A DNA stretch of 64,000 bases from Symsagittifera roscoffensis. Taxonomy: Eukaryota > Xenacoelomorpha > Acoela > Convolutidae. Shown one piece after another: positions 34,521 through 45,663 of this stretch. The stretch lies in NCBI RefSeq assembly GCF_963678635.1, contig NC_087070.1, positions 48,279,467 through 48,343,466 of the forward strand. Direction: 5' to 3'. A program made the position numbers and the translations under genes. Within the stretch, counting starts at the first letter, position 1, and every line of letters begins with the position of its first letter. The notes below the pieces were generated by a model, which ran no database searches, had not been told where the DNA came from, and saw only the letters and a list, made by a program, of their open reading frames with translations.

Positions 34521-35297
34521 CTAAAATTAATGGCTCATATTTAACGTATACTTTTAGAAATTTAACGTATACTTTTAGAAACTTACTCTCACATAAGCTT
34601 CAGTTTTATTGTATAAAAATTGGGTTTACTATGTTAAATATGGAAACCAAATATATTTGGAATAACCTAGTTAGTAGACATGTCAACTTTCATAACGTCA
34701 GAAACCATCCCACAATCAGACATTATGAGCAAAAAAAATAAAATTGCATAAAAGGTAGGCAAAAAAGCCACAAATTGCTCCAATCGAAGGCCTCCGAAAA
34801 ACATTACATCTGATGCATAATCATAATAATCACAATAAACTAGTTCCAAGTGAAGTCATTACAAAAAAAAATTTAGAAATAACAAATTTTTCTACAAAAA
34901 AAAACATCACGATGCCAAACTGTGAACTTTGTGCATTGTAAGCGGATTCCGCGACAAGGACGCTCCCTTTGTTCTTCTTTTGTTGTTTCATTTTCTTTTT
35001 TTGTTCCGACAAAATTTAAACATGGTTCAAGACTTGTCTCTGGAATCCAGGAACATACAGACACAAAATTGTGCGCCTATCCAGTGCACAGTTTGGCCTC
35101 GTAATGAATCATATTTTGGTTACGTTTCCATAAAAAAGTTTATATCAAATATTTCATCGACTCAATTTTTGCTGATAAAAACCAATCCAGCGACTAAAAA
35201 ATAAAAGTTAAGTTTTGCCAGTTTTCAGTTGTCAGTTCTGCAACCAAAAGTTGTAGGATAATTATTGAAACGCTCCAGTGTTCTCGGAGTGGAAACC
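34521..35297. other. Intron, nothing recognised
   Basis: AT-rich. There is a short direct repeat of AATTTAACGTATACTTTTAG near 34540-34575. No exon was recognised. Confidence 0.4.
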
Positions 35298-36534
35298 TTG
35301 CAAGAAATCTTGCAAGAAATTACATCCCGGATCCGATTTTAAGCTTAAGTAACCGATTATTACGGAATATTATGTTATTTTTTGACGCCTATAATTGATT
35401 ATAATTACCAAAATTTGCTGAAATGATTAACGACTACAATCGTGATGTTTTCCATGAGATTATAATATCTTATAATCCATTTAAATTGATTATAGCTCAT
35501 ACAAAAAAAACTCTTTAGTTTAGTTATAAACTATTCTATATTTGAGTTTATACTCTTATTTTTCCAAAATGCTTTTTACTATATCCTATGGCTTATTATT
35601 TTTCTATTAATAACAAAATCTCATCAGGACACAAAATTGTACCACAAAATAAAAACTTTATAGAGATCCCTTCATTTTAGTTGGAAAGTTTCCACCGTAG
35701 ATGAAAAATAACTAATTGATTTGATAAATTTCAATTGATTTGAAAACTGCTAAAACCATTTTCCAACTTTTCACATAAAACAAAATCTATTGAAAGCATA
35801 AAATATAAACAACTCAGATGCATTATCGTGGATAAAACGGACAATCGAAACAATTTATAATCAATTATAATAAATTCAAATGGGTTTTTCTGCTTAAAAG
35901 TAATCAATAAGTTGGAATAAAATTAATCGATTACAATCAATTAAAACTGTATCAAAAACTTGATGAACTATTAATCATTTATGATAGATTAAAAAGTGTA
36001 TTGATTAATTTTTTTTTGTTTTTAAATAGAGAAACTATAATCAATTTTTAATCGATTAGAACAAATTTTACCAATTTTAGCAATAATGGTACTAAAATTA
36101 TGATATATTCGATAAAAAAACGTTCAATGCTATATGCGTGATTATTTCGTATCATTTGATTTTAAGTAGAGCAATTATATTGATTATAAACTGATGTTTC
36201 TTCTCAAATTATAATTTGTTTCCAAATAAAGTAAAAAGAGTTGTTTTCAAACATCACGCATTCAGCATAGAATAAAACGTAAGACAATAGCGAAAATGGA
36301 AAAAATAAAATCTGAGGGGAAGTGGAAAAAAGCATAAGAAAAAGTGTTGGTAAAATTTTTACGCGCGGTTAACAAAAATTAAAACTTGCAAAATTTCCAT
36401 TCTCAATTCTGAATGCAAATCTTTAAAGATACTCACAAGATTCTGGTAAAATTTGCATTCTGATTTGAGAGAGCAATTCTTGCAAGATTCTTGCATGATT
36501 TGCATCCCTTCGCAATAGTCTTGCAAGGTTTGCT
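35298..36534. mobile_element. Possible short transposon with CCTTGCAAGA inverted ends
   Basis: AAACCTTGCAAGA at the left and its inverse TCTTGCAAGGTTT at the right bound about 1.2 kb of very AT-rich sequence. The interior has many ATAATCAATTATAA-type degenerate repeats, and further TCTTGCAAG copies lie inside both ends. I find no clear target duplication and no coding region. A MITE-like element or a palindrome-rich intron are both possible. Confidence 0.3.
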
Positions 36535-36813
36535 TTTCAACTAAGTTTTTGTTTTAGTTTACTTTTCAATTGACTTTTACCAAATAGCGACATGATATAT
36601 GAACACTCAAAATCATTACTGAGATTTCGAGCGCGATTTGAAGAAATGAATCTGTTGCAAGCTTGATAAAGGGATAGCTAAATGTTATATTAAACCAAAA
36701 TTCAGGTTTGGAGGACACTGAACAAAAAATTTTGCCGCTTTTAGCTTTTCTCATTTTTCCGCGTTCATCAAAACAAATTGTTCGTTGAAAAAAGCCTTTC
36801 TTATAATGTGTAC

Positions 36814-36976
36814 CATCGCAGTAATCCGTAGTAGAAATACAATTTTGACCATCCAGGCACCAGAAAAGATTCTCGTCTCTGCATTCTGATTGGTTGATGT
36901 AGAAAGGCGTGCCCAGTTGAACCTCACGCAGCCGCAAAAAGTCTGCATGCACGATTGATTGCAAAGCTGGAAGTGC
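36814..36976 (-). CDS. DEG/ENaC channel, exon 3 (first half of LDLa module)
   Basis: This 163-base exon lies between acceptor TTCCAG and donor GATG|GTACAC. It codes ALPALQSIVHADFLRLREVQ, LGTPFYINQSE and then CRDENLFWCLDGQNCISTTD and YCD. The Cys pattern C-x7-C-x5-C-x6-C is the first part of an LDL-receptor class A module, with the typical F-x-C-x-x-G-x-x-C-I sequence, and it is completed by exon 4. NQS is a candidate N-glycosylation site. The module sits in the extracellular part after TM1, where ordinary DEG/ENaC proteins have finger-domain sequence. The phases (0 in, 1 out) agree with exons 2 and 4. Confidence 0.88.
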
Positions 36977-37019
36977 CTGGAATGAATTGATTTTTAAATG
37001 ACATGATTGGATGTGAGTC

Positions 37020-37417
37020 AGAGGCGGGTCTAGGATTTTCGCGAGGGGGGATTTAAAAAACTGGAAAATTTTGTCGACTTTTTTTTGGTCGATCAGACAG
37101 ATGTTCCATGCTCTCACAAGTCACTATAAAGACTCTGTTTTGCAAGCCTTTTTTGAGAAAAAATGAAGGCATAAAAATGCGTTTTGTGCCTTTTTGGAAA
37201 GTTTTGGCCGAAAAAATTGCGTTGCTTCGGCGCGCGCTCCGCCTCAAAATTAGTTAATATTGGAGCCCAAGCCGCCTTTAGAAAACTATTAGGGCCGCTA
37301 ACCCAAAAATGGATGCATTAAAATAGTACCAAATAGGGGACCCTTTGGGTCGCCAGGGGGTCCAATCCCTGAAAAGAGGAGCAGGGGGGGGGGGGGGGGC
37401 TACTGATCCGCTGCAGG
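37020..37417 (+). mobile_element. hAT-type short element with perfect 8-base target duplication
   Basis: It begins AGAGGCGGGTCTAGG and ends GATCCGCTGCAGG. It is flanked by TGTGAGTC on both sides (37012-37019 and 37418-37425). The interior carries the family's GGGGACCCTTTGGGTCG and a long G run. It is one of the more diverged family members, yet its duplication is perfect. It lies in the intron just upstream of exon 3. Confidence 0.82.
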
Positions 37418-37425
37418 TGTGAGTC

Positions 37426-37657
37426 TATATTTTTTCTACTTCTGTTCTGAATTGCATTTTTTTCCCATAAGATTTTAGATACCGCAAAGCAAGCTTAAAA
37501 GGCATCCCGTAAGTGTGATAACAAAAAAACTTTCAAAATGGGAAAAGTTATCAAAAACATTCAAATATGGCCTTTTCCGTTCTGTTTGCAAAAGTTTGTT
37601 ATCCAATGTAATGGTCGAAAAATTGCTTTCCAGGAGAGATAACCTAGTGATTTTGAA
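37426..37657. other. Intron between two hAT-type elements
   Basis: About 230 bases of AT-rich sequence with no recognised feature. Confidence 0.4.
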
Positions 37658-37665
37658 CTGGCGTC

Positions 37666-38098
37666 CAGGGGCCGATTTAGGGGGGGGGGCGGACGCCTCC
37701 CTCCCCCTTCCCCCTCAGGGATTCGACCCCCTCCCGACCCAAAGGGTCCCCCCTTTGGTACTTTCTAAGAAATCCATTTTTTGCCGACCGACCCTAAAAT
37801 TTTTCTAAAGGCGCCTTTGGCGCCAATATATACTAACTTTGAGGGGGAGCGCGCGCCAAAAAAACGCGATTTTTTTGTCAAAATTTTTCAAAAAGTCCCT
37901 AAAAACGGCTTTTTTGACCTGTTTTTACAAAAATTTGCCTGTGGCGCAGAAAATTTGGCCAAATCAGGGATTTTTCAGTGCTTTAGAAGAGCTCGGAAAA
38001 TCAATTTGGTCGACCTAAAAAAAAGGTCGTCAAAATTTTCGAAAAATTTTTGAAAATCGCCCCCCCCCCCCCTCGAAAAAATCCTAGATCCGCCCCTG
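37666..38098 (-). mobile_element. hAT-type short element with perfect 8-base target duplication
   Basis: It begins CAGGGGCCGATTTAGG, ends CCTAGATCCGCCCCTG, and is flanked by CTGGCGTC (37658-37665 and 38099-38106). It is in opposite orientation to the copy at 5748. The interior includes GGCGCCTTTGGCGCC and GGTCGACC. One frame is open over much of the element, as in the 5748 copy, but resembles no transposase. Confidence 0.88.
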
Positions 38099-38354
38099 CT
38101 GGCGTCTAAAGTTGTTTTCAGAGTTCAATTTTTTTTAGAAACAAAAGTAAAAATCCTTGTCCTCTCTTTAGTTTTATATTTTTGACAAATAAAAATTTTG
38201 AAATGCTAGCAAAATTGCCAAAAATCTAGGGCTACAAGTATAAAAACACAAAGAGGGCTACAATAAATGCCAAAAGCACCAAAACTCCTCGATCTATTTG
38301 GTGTCGACCAATCATCTGGTGGTTTGATTTATGTTGATTTTTCAAATATGCCAC

Positions 38355-38569
38355 CTGGTAGTAGCTGTTTCCGTTCAGCTTCCGCTGGGAGACCCTGTTC
38401 ATGTTGCAGATGGAGACGGAGGGGAAGAGGAGGGAGTTGTTGGCCACTATGTCCACTGCAACTGTTGTGGGGAAGCCACTGTACTGCTTGGCAAGGAAAG
38501 AGAGCACTACTATGAAGCCACTCCAGCAGAGTAAATTCGCCACCAGCCAGAACTTGGGAAGCACACGAC
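38355..38569 (-). CDS. DEG/ENaC channel, exon 2 (TM1)
   Basis: This 215-base exon lies on the minus strand between acceptor CTGTCCAG and donor TACCAG|GTGGCA. It codes RVLPKFWLVANLLCWSGFIV, VLSFLAKQYSGFPTTVAVDI and then FPSVSICNMNRVSQRKLNG. This is the first transmembrane helix, followed by the palm-domain signature FPSVxIC(N)xN, which is shared by ASIC, ENaC, PPK and degenerin channels. The first two bases complete a Gly codon begun in exon 1 (phase 1), and the exon ends in phase 0. Antisense open frames over this exon are shadows. Confidence 0.93.
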
Positions 38570-38689
38570 CTGGACAGATAAACAGCATTCCAGTAGAATA
38601 GCGGGATCACTTTAACAATTTAACAATTTAACAACACCCATGACCCAACAACCCAACAAAACAACCCAAAACCCGCCTCCCTCTCCCCG

Positions 38690-39050
38690 GAAAGACACAG
38701 AGTGAGAAAACAGTTATCTATTACAGTAGCGGACACAGATTTTAAAAAAAAACAGTTATCTAGTACAGTAGCGAGATCTCTTTAACAATCCCCCCCCCCG
38801 GAAAGACACAGATAAACAAAAAACAGTTATGTACTACAGTAGCGGACACAGATAAAGAAAATAAACTGTTATCTAATACAAGAGCGAGATCACTTTAAAA
38901 CCCCCAGTGACCCCCCGGAATGACACAGATAAACAAATAAACAGTTATCTAATACAATAGCCAGATCATTTTAAAATCCGCAGAACCCCCCCCCCCCTTG
39001 GAAATACACAGATAAACAAATAAACAGTTATATACTACAGTAGCGGCTCG
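38690..39050. repeat. Degenerate tandem repeat, unit about 60 bases
   Basis: About six to eight imperfect copies of ACACAGATAAACAAATAAAC, AGTTATCTA(C)TACAGTAGCG and a C-run alternate through this stretch. C-homopolymers of variable length separate the units. Confidence 0.75.
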
Positions 39051-39840
39051 GGTTGACCTTCATACACGAAAACACGCTTTTTCTATACAAGAAAAAGAGA
39101 TTTTTTGTCTCAATTTTCAGTCGCAATATCGCTTTCATGCTCGCATAAGCCTGTTTCTAAAAAAGTTTTGCATGCAAATGGTTCATTTTTGTCTGCAAGA
39201 GAAACAAAATTGACAAGATTTTTTGTGCCAATCCAAAAGGAAATTTTCGATAATTTCGTAATAAGGTAAACTTTAATTTGCCAAAAAAAATTAGGCCACG
39301 ATTTTCGACTAGTGAAGTGTTTGACTAAAAACAGTCGAGCCGAATACAAAAATTTATTGTCTTTATTCTGAGTGAGCTATGCAAGAAAATCTCATACAAT
39401 TATTACTCAAAAGCAATTATCTGAGAGATATCTTCACCTCACTTACCGTAATTTCCTGAGTTAAGAAATCTTTGGTTTTTGTTTACTCGGACAACAGACA
39501 AAAGTTTTTAAGCAAATTTCGAAAATAATAACTTTCTAACTTAAAGGAAATTGCTCGTCATACAATTTTCATAAATGAAAAATGCTTATCCTAGAGTTTT
39601 CTTACAATTTTCTGTCCGTGTGGAATTGTACAAAATTGTATGATAAGCTTTTTTCCATATATGAGAGTTGTATGACGAGCATTTTTGGTCAACCCGCATG
39701 GATATCTTTAACTACCTCCAAGTTTTCTACAGGAACCTTGGGAGCTAATATGTGATAAATTTGAGCACTGAACCAGCGCACTGAACCAACCTATTAAAAA
39801 AACGTATTAAATAGTTTCAACTTATTAAATAGTTTCATAT
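39051..39840. other. Intron, nothing recognised
   Basis: AT-rich sequence. A loose inverted pair, GAAAATTGTA(TG)ACGAGC-like, appears near 39550 and 39670 (CTCGTCATACAATTTTC versus GTATGACGAGC), possibly the ends of a tiny hairpin element of about 120 bases. No coding signal. Confidence 0.35.
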
Positions 39841-39844
39841 TAAA

Positions 39845-39990
39845 AGGCTGGAGATTGATGATTGATCGAGTGACGACTGGCGACCAGATATCGAGAAACG
39901 GAAATAAAACTGACGTTGCTGGGGCTCGATCCGCCGAGCTCTTGAGCAAAAAGCGAGCGTTTTATCCACTACACTACCGGGCCAGCTCAC
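39845..39990 (-). mobile_element. tRNA-derived SINE fragment or tRNA pseudogene
   Basis: The minus strand reads GGCCCGGTAGTGTAGTGGAT and, 35 bases on, GATCGAGCCCCAGC. These match the A box (TAGTGTAGTGG) and B box (GATCGAGCC, diverged from GGTTCGANTCC) of a tRNA promoter at tRNA spacing. The flanking tail is not tRNA-like, so a SINE head is more likely than a working tRNA gene. It stops about 11 bases from the first ORF1 codon of the neighbouring LINE. Confidence 0.6.
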
Positions 39991-40000
39991 TACGATTCTG

Positions 40001-40898
40001 ATGGTGGTTTTCGAAATGCCTGCTGCCAGTTTTGTGTCAACTGAAGCCTGCAAAACGTGCAGCAAAACACTTGGAAACAATGACGTATTCCTCTGTGTCT
40101 GCTGTGGTGCAGTGTTCCACTTCACTACACAGTTTACCAAAATGGAATAAGAAACTATCGAAGCACTCCTGAAAGTTAACATGAATCTACTGATAATTTG
40201 TAAAAATTGTGTTAACAACAATCAACCAGATGTAGCAGTGAACATACTTGCTACCAACAGAAATGATCAAAGAGTGTCAGCTGAGATTCAAAAGCAGAGT
40301 GAAATAGTGAAAGCTCTTGAAGAGAAGATAATTGAAATTTCTGGACAAGTCCAAGAAAACAGTGTGTCGGATTTCAAAGACAGCTTGCAAAATATTGAAA
40401 GTAATGTTGAATCATTGTCAAACGCCAGAGACACTGAAAAAGTAGTAACCTCAACCAAAGCAGCCGAACCAGAAGGCATTCGCTTCCGCGGCGTGCCTGA
40501 ATCGAAAAGTGGCAAACCTGAAGAGCGATATAAACACCATATGGAAGAAGTTGAGAAAGTATTACTCCACATGGGCGTTGACGTTTCAATTACTGACATT
40601 AGACGTCTTGGCAAGTATGAACAGAACAAGACAAGAACTATACTGATAAAAGTGACCAATGCTGTGCATAAAAAACTAGTCTTGTTATCTGCTTTCAAAC
40701 TTAGGTAATACGCGGAAAAGGTCTTCGTCAGCCCAAAACTATCAAATGAGGAGTTCTTTCGAGAAAAACAGCTTTTAAAAAAAGAAAGGAATTAATTGAA
40801 AACGATGGAGTTGAACGAAAACGTCTTTGAATGAGAAAGCTGATTCTTGAGAAATTTGACGCCAATTCTTGGGTAGAAGTGGATGTTCAAAACAACTG
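40001..40898 (+). pseudogene. LINE ORF1 with PHD-like zinc finger, broken
   Basis: It reads MVVFEMPAASFVSTEACKTC, then CVCCGAVFHF and ICKNC, a C4-H-C2-type cross-brace pattern like the PHD finger at the start of many CR1-group ORF1 proteins. A coiled, charged middle follows (IVKALEEKIIEISGQVQENS), then an RNA-binding-type C-terminus (RFRGVPESKSG; RRLGKYEQNKTRTILIKVTN). A TAA at 40148-40150 splits the zinc finger and a TAA at 40706-40708 ends the main frame. Recognisable ORF1 sequence (DGVERKRLRMRKLILEKFDA) continues in another frame after about 40795. Confidence 0.7.
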
Positions 40899-40902
40899 AC
40901 TA

Positions 40903-43823
40903 GCCGAGACCCGACCGTGCAACATCGGAATCTTTGTTTACAATATTCGTAGTATTCTTGAAATGAACCGGAGACAGACTTTTGCCAACGCAATGACTGC
41001 GCATGATTCCTCACAAATAATTTTTCTTACTAAAACTTGGTTAACTCATCATGTCAGAGATAACACAATCTTTTTACCAGCATACGAAATACACCGCAGT
41101 GAGCGGAAGCCAAATGCCAAAGGCAATTCTGGACATGGAGGAGTTATCCTGGGCATACGATCCGACTTGGACTACGAATTAATAGAACTGACGCTCAATG
41201 GGGCTATTGCAGCAGTCATACAATTGGACTCGAGACTGAAACTTATTATATGCGTTGCCTACAACCCTCCTGCAGAGAGTCCATATCCCTGGAGCACCAT
41301 GGAAGTGAAATACTTACTAGATACACTGACTACTAGAAAACTGGAACTAACTGCAGACTTGATTATAGTTGGCGATATCAATCTCTCTGATGCAAACTGG
41401 GACACCAGTCATTCGAATGATGACTATGAGCAAAGCCTTCTAGGCTTGTTTGTTGACATAAACCTTGAGCAATTGCTCCGAAAGTCTGGATCATCAAATT
41501 CTCTGGATGTTGTGCTAATGTCCAACCGCAACAGTATCTTTAGTACTGAGACAAACCTAAACCTTCACAAAGTTTATTCATTGGATGGCCGTTCCTGCTC
41601 AGATCATCTCCCATATGTTATTCAGCTGGACTCTACCATTGCTAATGTTAACCCAACTAACGCTCCTGTATTCAGTTTCTCGAATGTCGACTGGGAAATA
41701 GTTGAGTCAGCCTTCCGCGAGCATTCTTTCATTGGCTATTGTTACAGTATGTGGATGTTCTATGCACTACCTAGGATGACTGGATAAAAGAAACTTTTAG
41801 TTTATGTGTACCAAAAAGAACCAGACACCAAAAAGCATTGCCACCCTGGGTCACACCAGTGACTTCTAACATTATGAAAAGACTTGAAACCGAGAGAAAG
41901 AAATTCGACAAAAATTCTTCATTGTCCCATGGAATAAAAGTCCAGCAACGAGAGTTCCTACTCAATGAAGCTTCTGTGGTAGACCAGGCAATTTATGAGC
42001 ATAATCTTGTGAGTGATCACAAGTTCTCTGCTATCCATAAGTATATGAAATGCGTTCAAAAGCCATGTCCCATACCGCACACAGTGTTCAATGGCCACAA
42101 AGGGCGTCAACAGACTTGGGTACAGCCAATTCAGGGCGTCAACAGACTTGGGTACAGCCACTATTCTACCACTACTTTGCCAGTGTGTTCTCGGAAGGTG
42201 ACTCAGCGCACTATCCTGGTAACATCTCAAACCCGGATCTCACTGGGCGGATGGATATTTACGGAACAGAACGTGAGTGCTATATTAGAGAAATTAAACC
42301 CAGCGAAAAGCCAAGGACCGGACGCGATTCCCAATCGACTATTGAAAAAACCTAGCGACAGTCCTCTCACCGTCTCTCAGTCGAATTCTCTGGACATGTG
42401 TAAACAAAGGGCAGTTTACAGAGCCCTGGAAAACAGCACTAGTCTCCCCGGTGCACAAAGCGGTAACCGAAGTAACATAAAGAACTACCGTCCTATTGCT
42501 CTACTGAACTGTGTCTCGAAAGTGTTCGAAAAAACTATCTCCGATGCTCTTTATAAGCAGGTGGAACAAGTATTGAGTCGAAAGCAATAAGGTTTCAGAC
42601 GGAAGAGATCTACTGTTGTGCAAATGTTAGAGTTTGTGCATAAGCTTTATAGAAACTATGAAGACAAAACTATCACAGAACTCAATATCTACCAAACTAT
42701 CACAGGACAAAACTATCACAGGACAAAACTATCACAGGACTTTGAAAAAGCTTTTGATAAAGTCAGCCACAAAGTGTTGTAGCAGAAGGTACGTAGTATT
42801 GGTGTATAAGGGAAACTCTACGACATCCTACATAGTTATCTCTCTGGACGACGCCAATTTGTAAAAGTTAATGGCTCTGTTTCTGATCCCATCTCACTGA
42901 GAAGCGGTGTACCTCAAGGATCTCTTCTTGGTCCATTACTATTTCTTTTATATGTCAACGACCTGCCTGATCTGTTCAGTGGGCAACCGTTCTTGTTTGC
43001 AGACGATTTGAAAGTTTTGACAATTAACAACAATGAAATACCCAGAAATGCAGAATTGCTTAGCGAATGGTGTGCTGATAATTTGATAAGTTGTTACAAA
43101 GACAAATGTAAGATACTTTGTATCAAAGGAGCTGCTCCTGTGGCTTCACTACAGTCAACCGAAATTTCAACAGTCGACAACCAGAAGGATCTGGGGTTTC
43201 TAGAGCATGGAAGCAATTGGTCTCTCTTCGCCGTTAAGCGCAATACGTCCTCACGACTGTCAATCACAACGAAATTAAACATTTACTGTGGATACATCAT
43301 GCCTTACAGCAGCCAAATTTGGTACGCAAACAAGGGTGTTAGCAGGGTCGTGGAACATGTGCAGCAGATCGCCACCCGGTGGATTGTGGGTTCAGAGCTC
43401 AACTACAAAGAACGCCTTCTAAAACTTAAGTTACTTCCAGCTTCTCTGTATCTTGAAATGCATGATTTGTTGTTGTTATCTTCTTTTATCTCTGGTAGTT
43501 ATGAAGCTGACTGGCATGAATATGTTTCGTTCGCAAATGATGTATCTACGCGTAGATCAGCAAGAACTCTGTTCGACGTTGAGACACCCCGCCAAAGCAG
43601 ATATCAGCAGAACTTCTGGTATCGGGCACCCAAGTTAGCTAATATGATTGGCTCCCTAGTAGATTTTTTCGAAACTACCGGTTTGAAGCAGAGGTTAACA
43701 AACTTGTACTGGAATTACTTCATATCATCCTACGAACATGGGAACAGCTGTACGTGGACGATATTCTGTTGGTGTACATCATGCATCAACTCTACCAACT
43801 ACAGACTCGGACTTGTTAACTGA
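40903..43823 (+). pseudogene. LINE ORF2: endonuclease and reverse transcriptase, broken
   Basis: The endonuclease spans about 40.92-41.65 kb: FLTKTWLTHHV, VAYNPPAESP, LIIVGDINLSDANWD (the catalytic GD-x-N) and CSDHLPYVIQLDS (the SDH motif). Reverse transcriptase follows: KNYRPIALLNCVSKVFEK near 42.5 kb, SGVPQGSLLGPLLFLLYVND near 42.93 kb, and the catalytic FLFADDLKVL near 42.99 kb. The C-terminal domain includes SRYQQNFWYRAPKLAN. Frameshifts occur near 41.75 and 42.35 kb, stops at 42589, 42781 and 42810, and local duplications near 42.12 and 42.7 kb. It is not functional. Confidence 0.85.
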
Positions 43824-43959
43824 TGGGCCGTCGGCCCTTAGAGTTGTTTACTTTTAAATTCAATTTGTTATTATTATGATTATGATTTTTATTATTGTTA
43901 TTATTATTATTATAGTAAATTGCGCAATTTGGTTTAAAAAAAGAAGTCGTTTTCAGCAA

Positions 43960-44056
43960 ACTTGGATAAACAGATTGGTCGACCTAAACAATTGGTCCAA
44001 AAGTTTTCCAGTTATTTTTGCAAATTTGCCCCAACCATTCTAGATCCGCCCTTTTC
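43960..44056 (-). mobile_element. Fragment of the CAGGGGCGG hAT-type family
   Basis: ATTGGTCGACCTAAAC and CATTCTAGATCCGCCCTTTTC match the right end of the copies at 3055-3419 and 37666-38098. The rest of the element is missing. Confidence 0.55.
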
Positions 44057-45655
44057 TAATGTATCATGGATATTGGTAATAACAACAAGTGTACTTATAG
44101 GTGGTAATAATATACACCTTGTTTTGGTTTCAGTAATTAGGAGAACAACTTCTGGTATTACCCACCCTCTCAGGTCTCTTTTGAGTTCTGTGCTCCTTGG
44201 ACTTTTTTGGGTTTTCAGTATGATCGATTAATCGTGCATTCATGTACGATTTCTATCCCTGATTTTTGAGAAATTTGACAAATCTAATAACAGCATTGCT
44301 GTTGTCCAGTTATTTGTAGGCACTGTCTGTATCGATTGCCATGTGTATATTAAGGTTATCTACTCTAACTAGCTAGAGCTTTCAAAATTTTCAGGCTTTT
44401 TGAACCAGAATCTCTTCCATTTTGAGTTTTTCATCTGGATCTGTGCTACTTCTGCAGCTTCTGATTTTTTTTTCGTTGTCTTGAACATAAATTTTTCTAC
44501 TTCCATCAGAAGAATCATTGTTTCAACTCCCTTAATTTTAATTTAGTCCACCAAATCTGCGTCTTCTCTCATATCATTTTATCTTAATTCTTCTGAAACT
44601 CTTCTGCTAACTTGTTTACTTGTTGGGGTTCACACAATTTTGCAAAATGGTTTATCTTTTTTGCAGCTCTCTTTCTTCCCCCCTGAGGAGTGGTTTGTTT
44701 TTGTCTTTGTCCGTGTTGTTTTATCTTCGTCCCAGTCTGAAAGTTTTAAAGTCTCTTTTGAGTCTTTTGTCACTATGATTCCTTATAATCGTTATCGGTC
44801 CTTGTTTGATTTTCATTTCTATAACAGTGTTTCCTTTTTGCCTGACCATGTTTCTGGAAATTTGCGCTGTTTGTTTGTTCTCGAAATTTTTTGTGCTCCT
44901 TTTTGCACTTCTTTTCTTCCCGAGACAGTGTTTTAAACCAACTGTATCCTGGATTAGTACATTCCTCAATCTCTATATAAACAAATACTTACCAGTTCAC
45001 TTTATAGCGCTCCCAGCAGTGATCTAGCTGCTTGGGCATTTTGGGCTGCTTAGAACGTTTCCAGCGACTCCTGTATGTATCCTGTGCTTTTGTGGACAAC
45101 TTATACCTGCCGTATGTTGTGCTTTTCATTTTTCAATTTTTACCGTGATCATATCATACACATCCTTAAACGTTTATTTTATAACTTCGGTTCGAGGGTT
45201 CCTTCGCAATCGTTTTTTTTTTACTTTCTTTCCTATATATCATCCACTGATATTTTCCACATATTTTATGTTTCTGTGTCGATCTTTTTTTGCGATTCGG
45301 TTTACTTGTCGTCATGCAGCTTCCACAGTCGTTGATTTCGTGAATCTGGTCGTAGTAGTGGCTCTAGTATTTTTTGTTCTAGTAATTTTAAGTGCGAATC
45401 CACATTTTTCTATACTGCCGCTGCTATCAGAAACTGACCCGATCATATCAAACTTTATCAGCCATGGTGGACCTACTGCATCCTATGCCCAGTATACGGG
45501 GTTACTCAGGTCCGTTCCTTTTCTTGGTTTGCGAATCCTGCTGGCTAACGTTTTGTGTTATAATGCAATCTGCGTTAATACGAGTTCTCTCGTAATTCTC
45601 ATTTCAATCAATTGCAAATTTTCATTTTCGATGAATGTAACAGATCGTTACATAA
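44057..45655. other. Intron, T-rich on the plus strand, nothing recognised
   Basis: About 1.6 kb between the LINE and the second hAT-type element. Several open frames exist but their composition is that of T-rich sequence. The minus strand gives charged, Lys-rich fragments near 44.4-44.97 kb that could be a decayed transposon ORF. I cannot assign them. Confidence 0.3.
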
Positions 45656-45663
45656 GCAATGAC

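Larger units (their letters stand above)
40001..43930 (+). mobile_element. Non-LTR retrotransposon (LINE, CR1/Jockey-like group), decayed
   Basis: The order is ORF1 with a zinc-finger head, then an apurinic-type endonuclease, reverse transcriptase and a C-terminal domain, then a short 3' tail that ends in an ATT/TTA microsatellite (43860-43920). There is no LTR. It has several stops and frameshifts and at least two internal tandem duplications: a ~30-base repeat of GGGCGTCAACAGACTTGGGT at 42105-42165, and three ACTATCACAGGACAAA units at 42690-42740. It sits in the intron between channel exons 1 and 2, in the orientation opposite to the gene. Confidence 0.85.

Noticed and set aside
36566-36813. 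Continuation of the minus-strand frame beyond the LDLa half exon
   Set aside because: The donor GATG|GTACAC ends the exon, and the module is completed exactly by 34393-34520. The longer read is intron.
38267-38601. Three plus-strand frames over the TM1 region
   Set aside because: Shadows of channel exon 2, which has clear family motifs and splice sites on the minus strand.
39910-39990. Functional tRNA gene
   Set aside because: The B box is diverged, the acceptor stem does not close well and no terminator follows. A SINE or pseudogene fits better.
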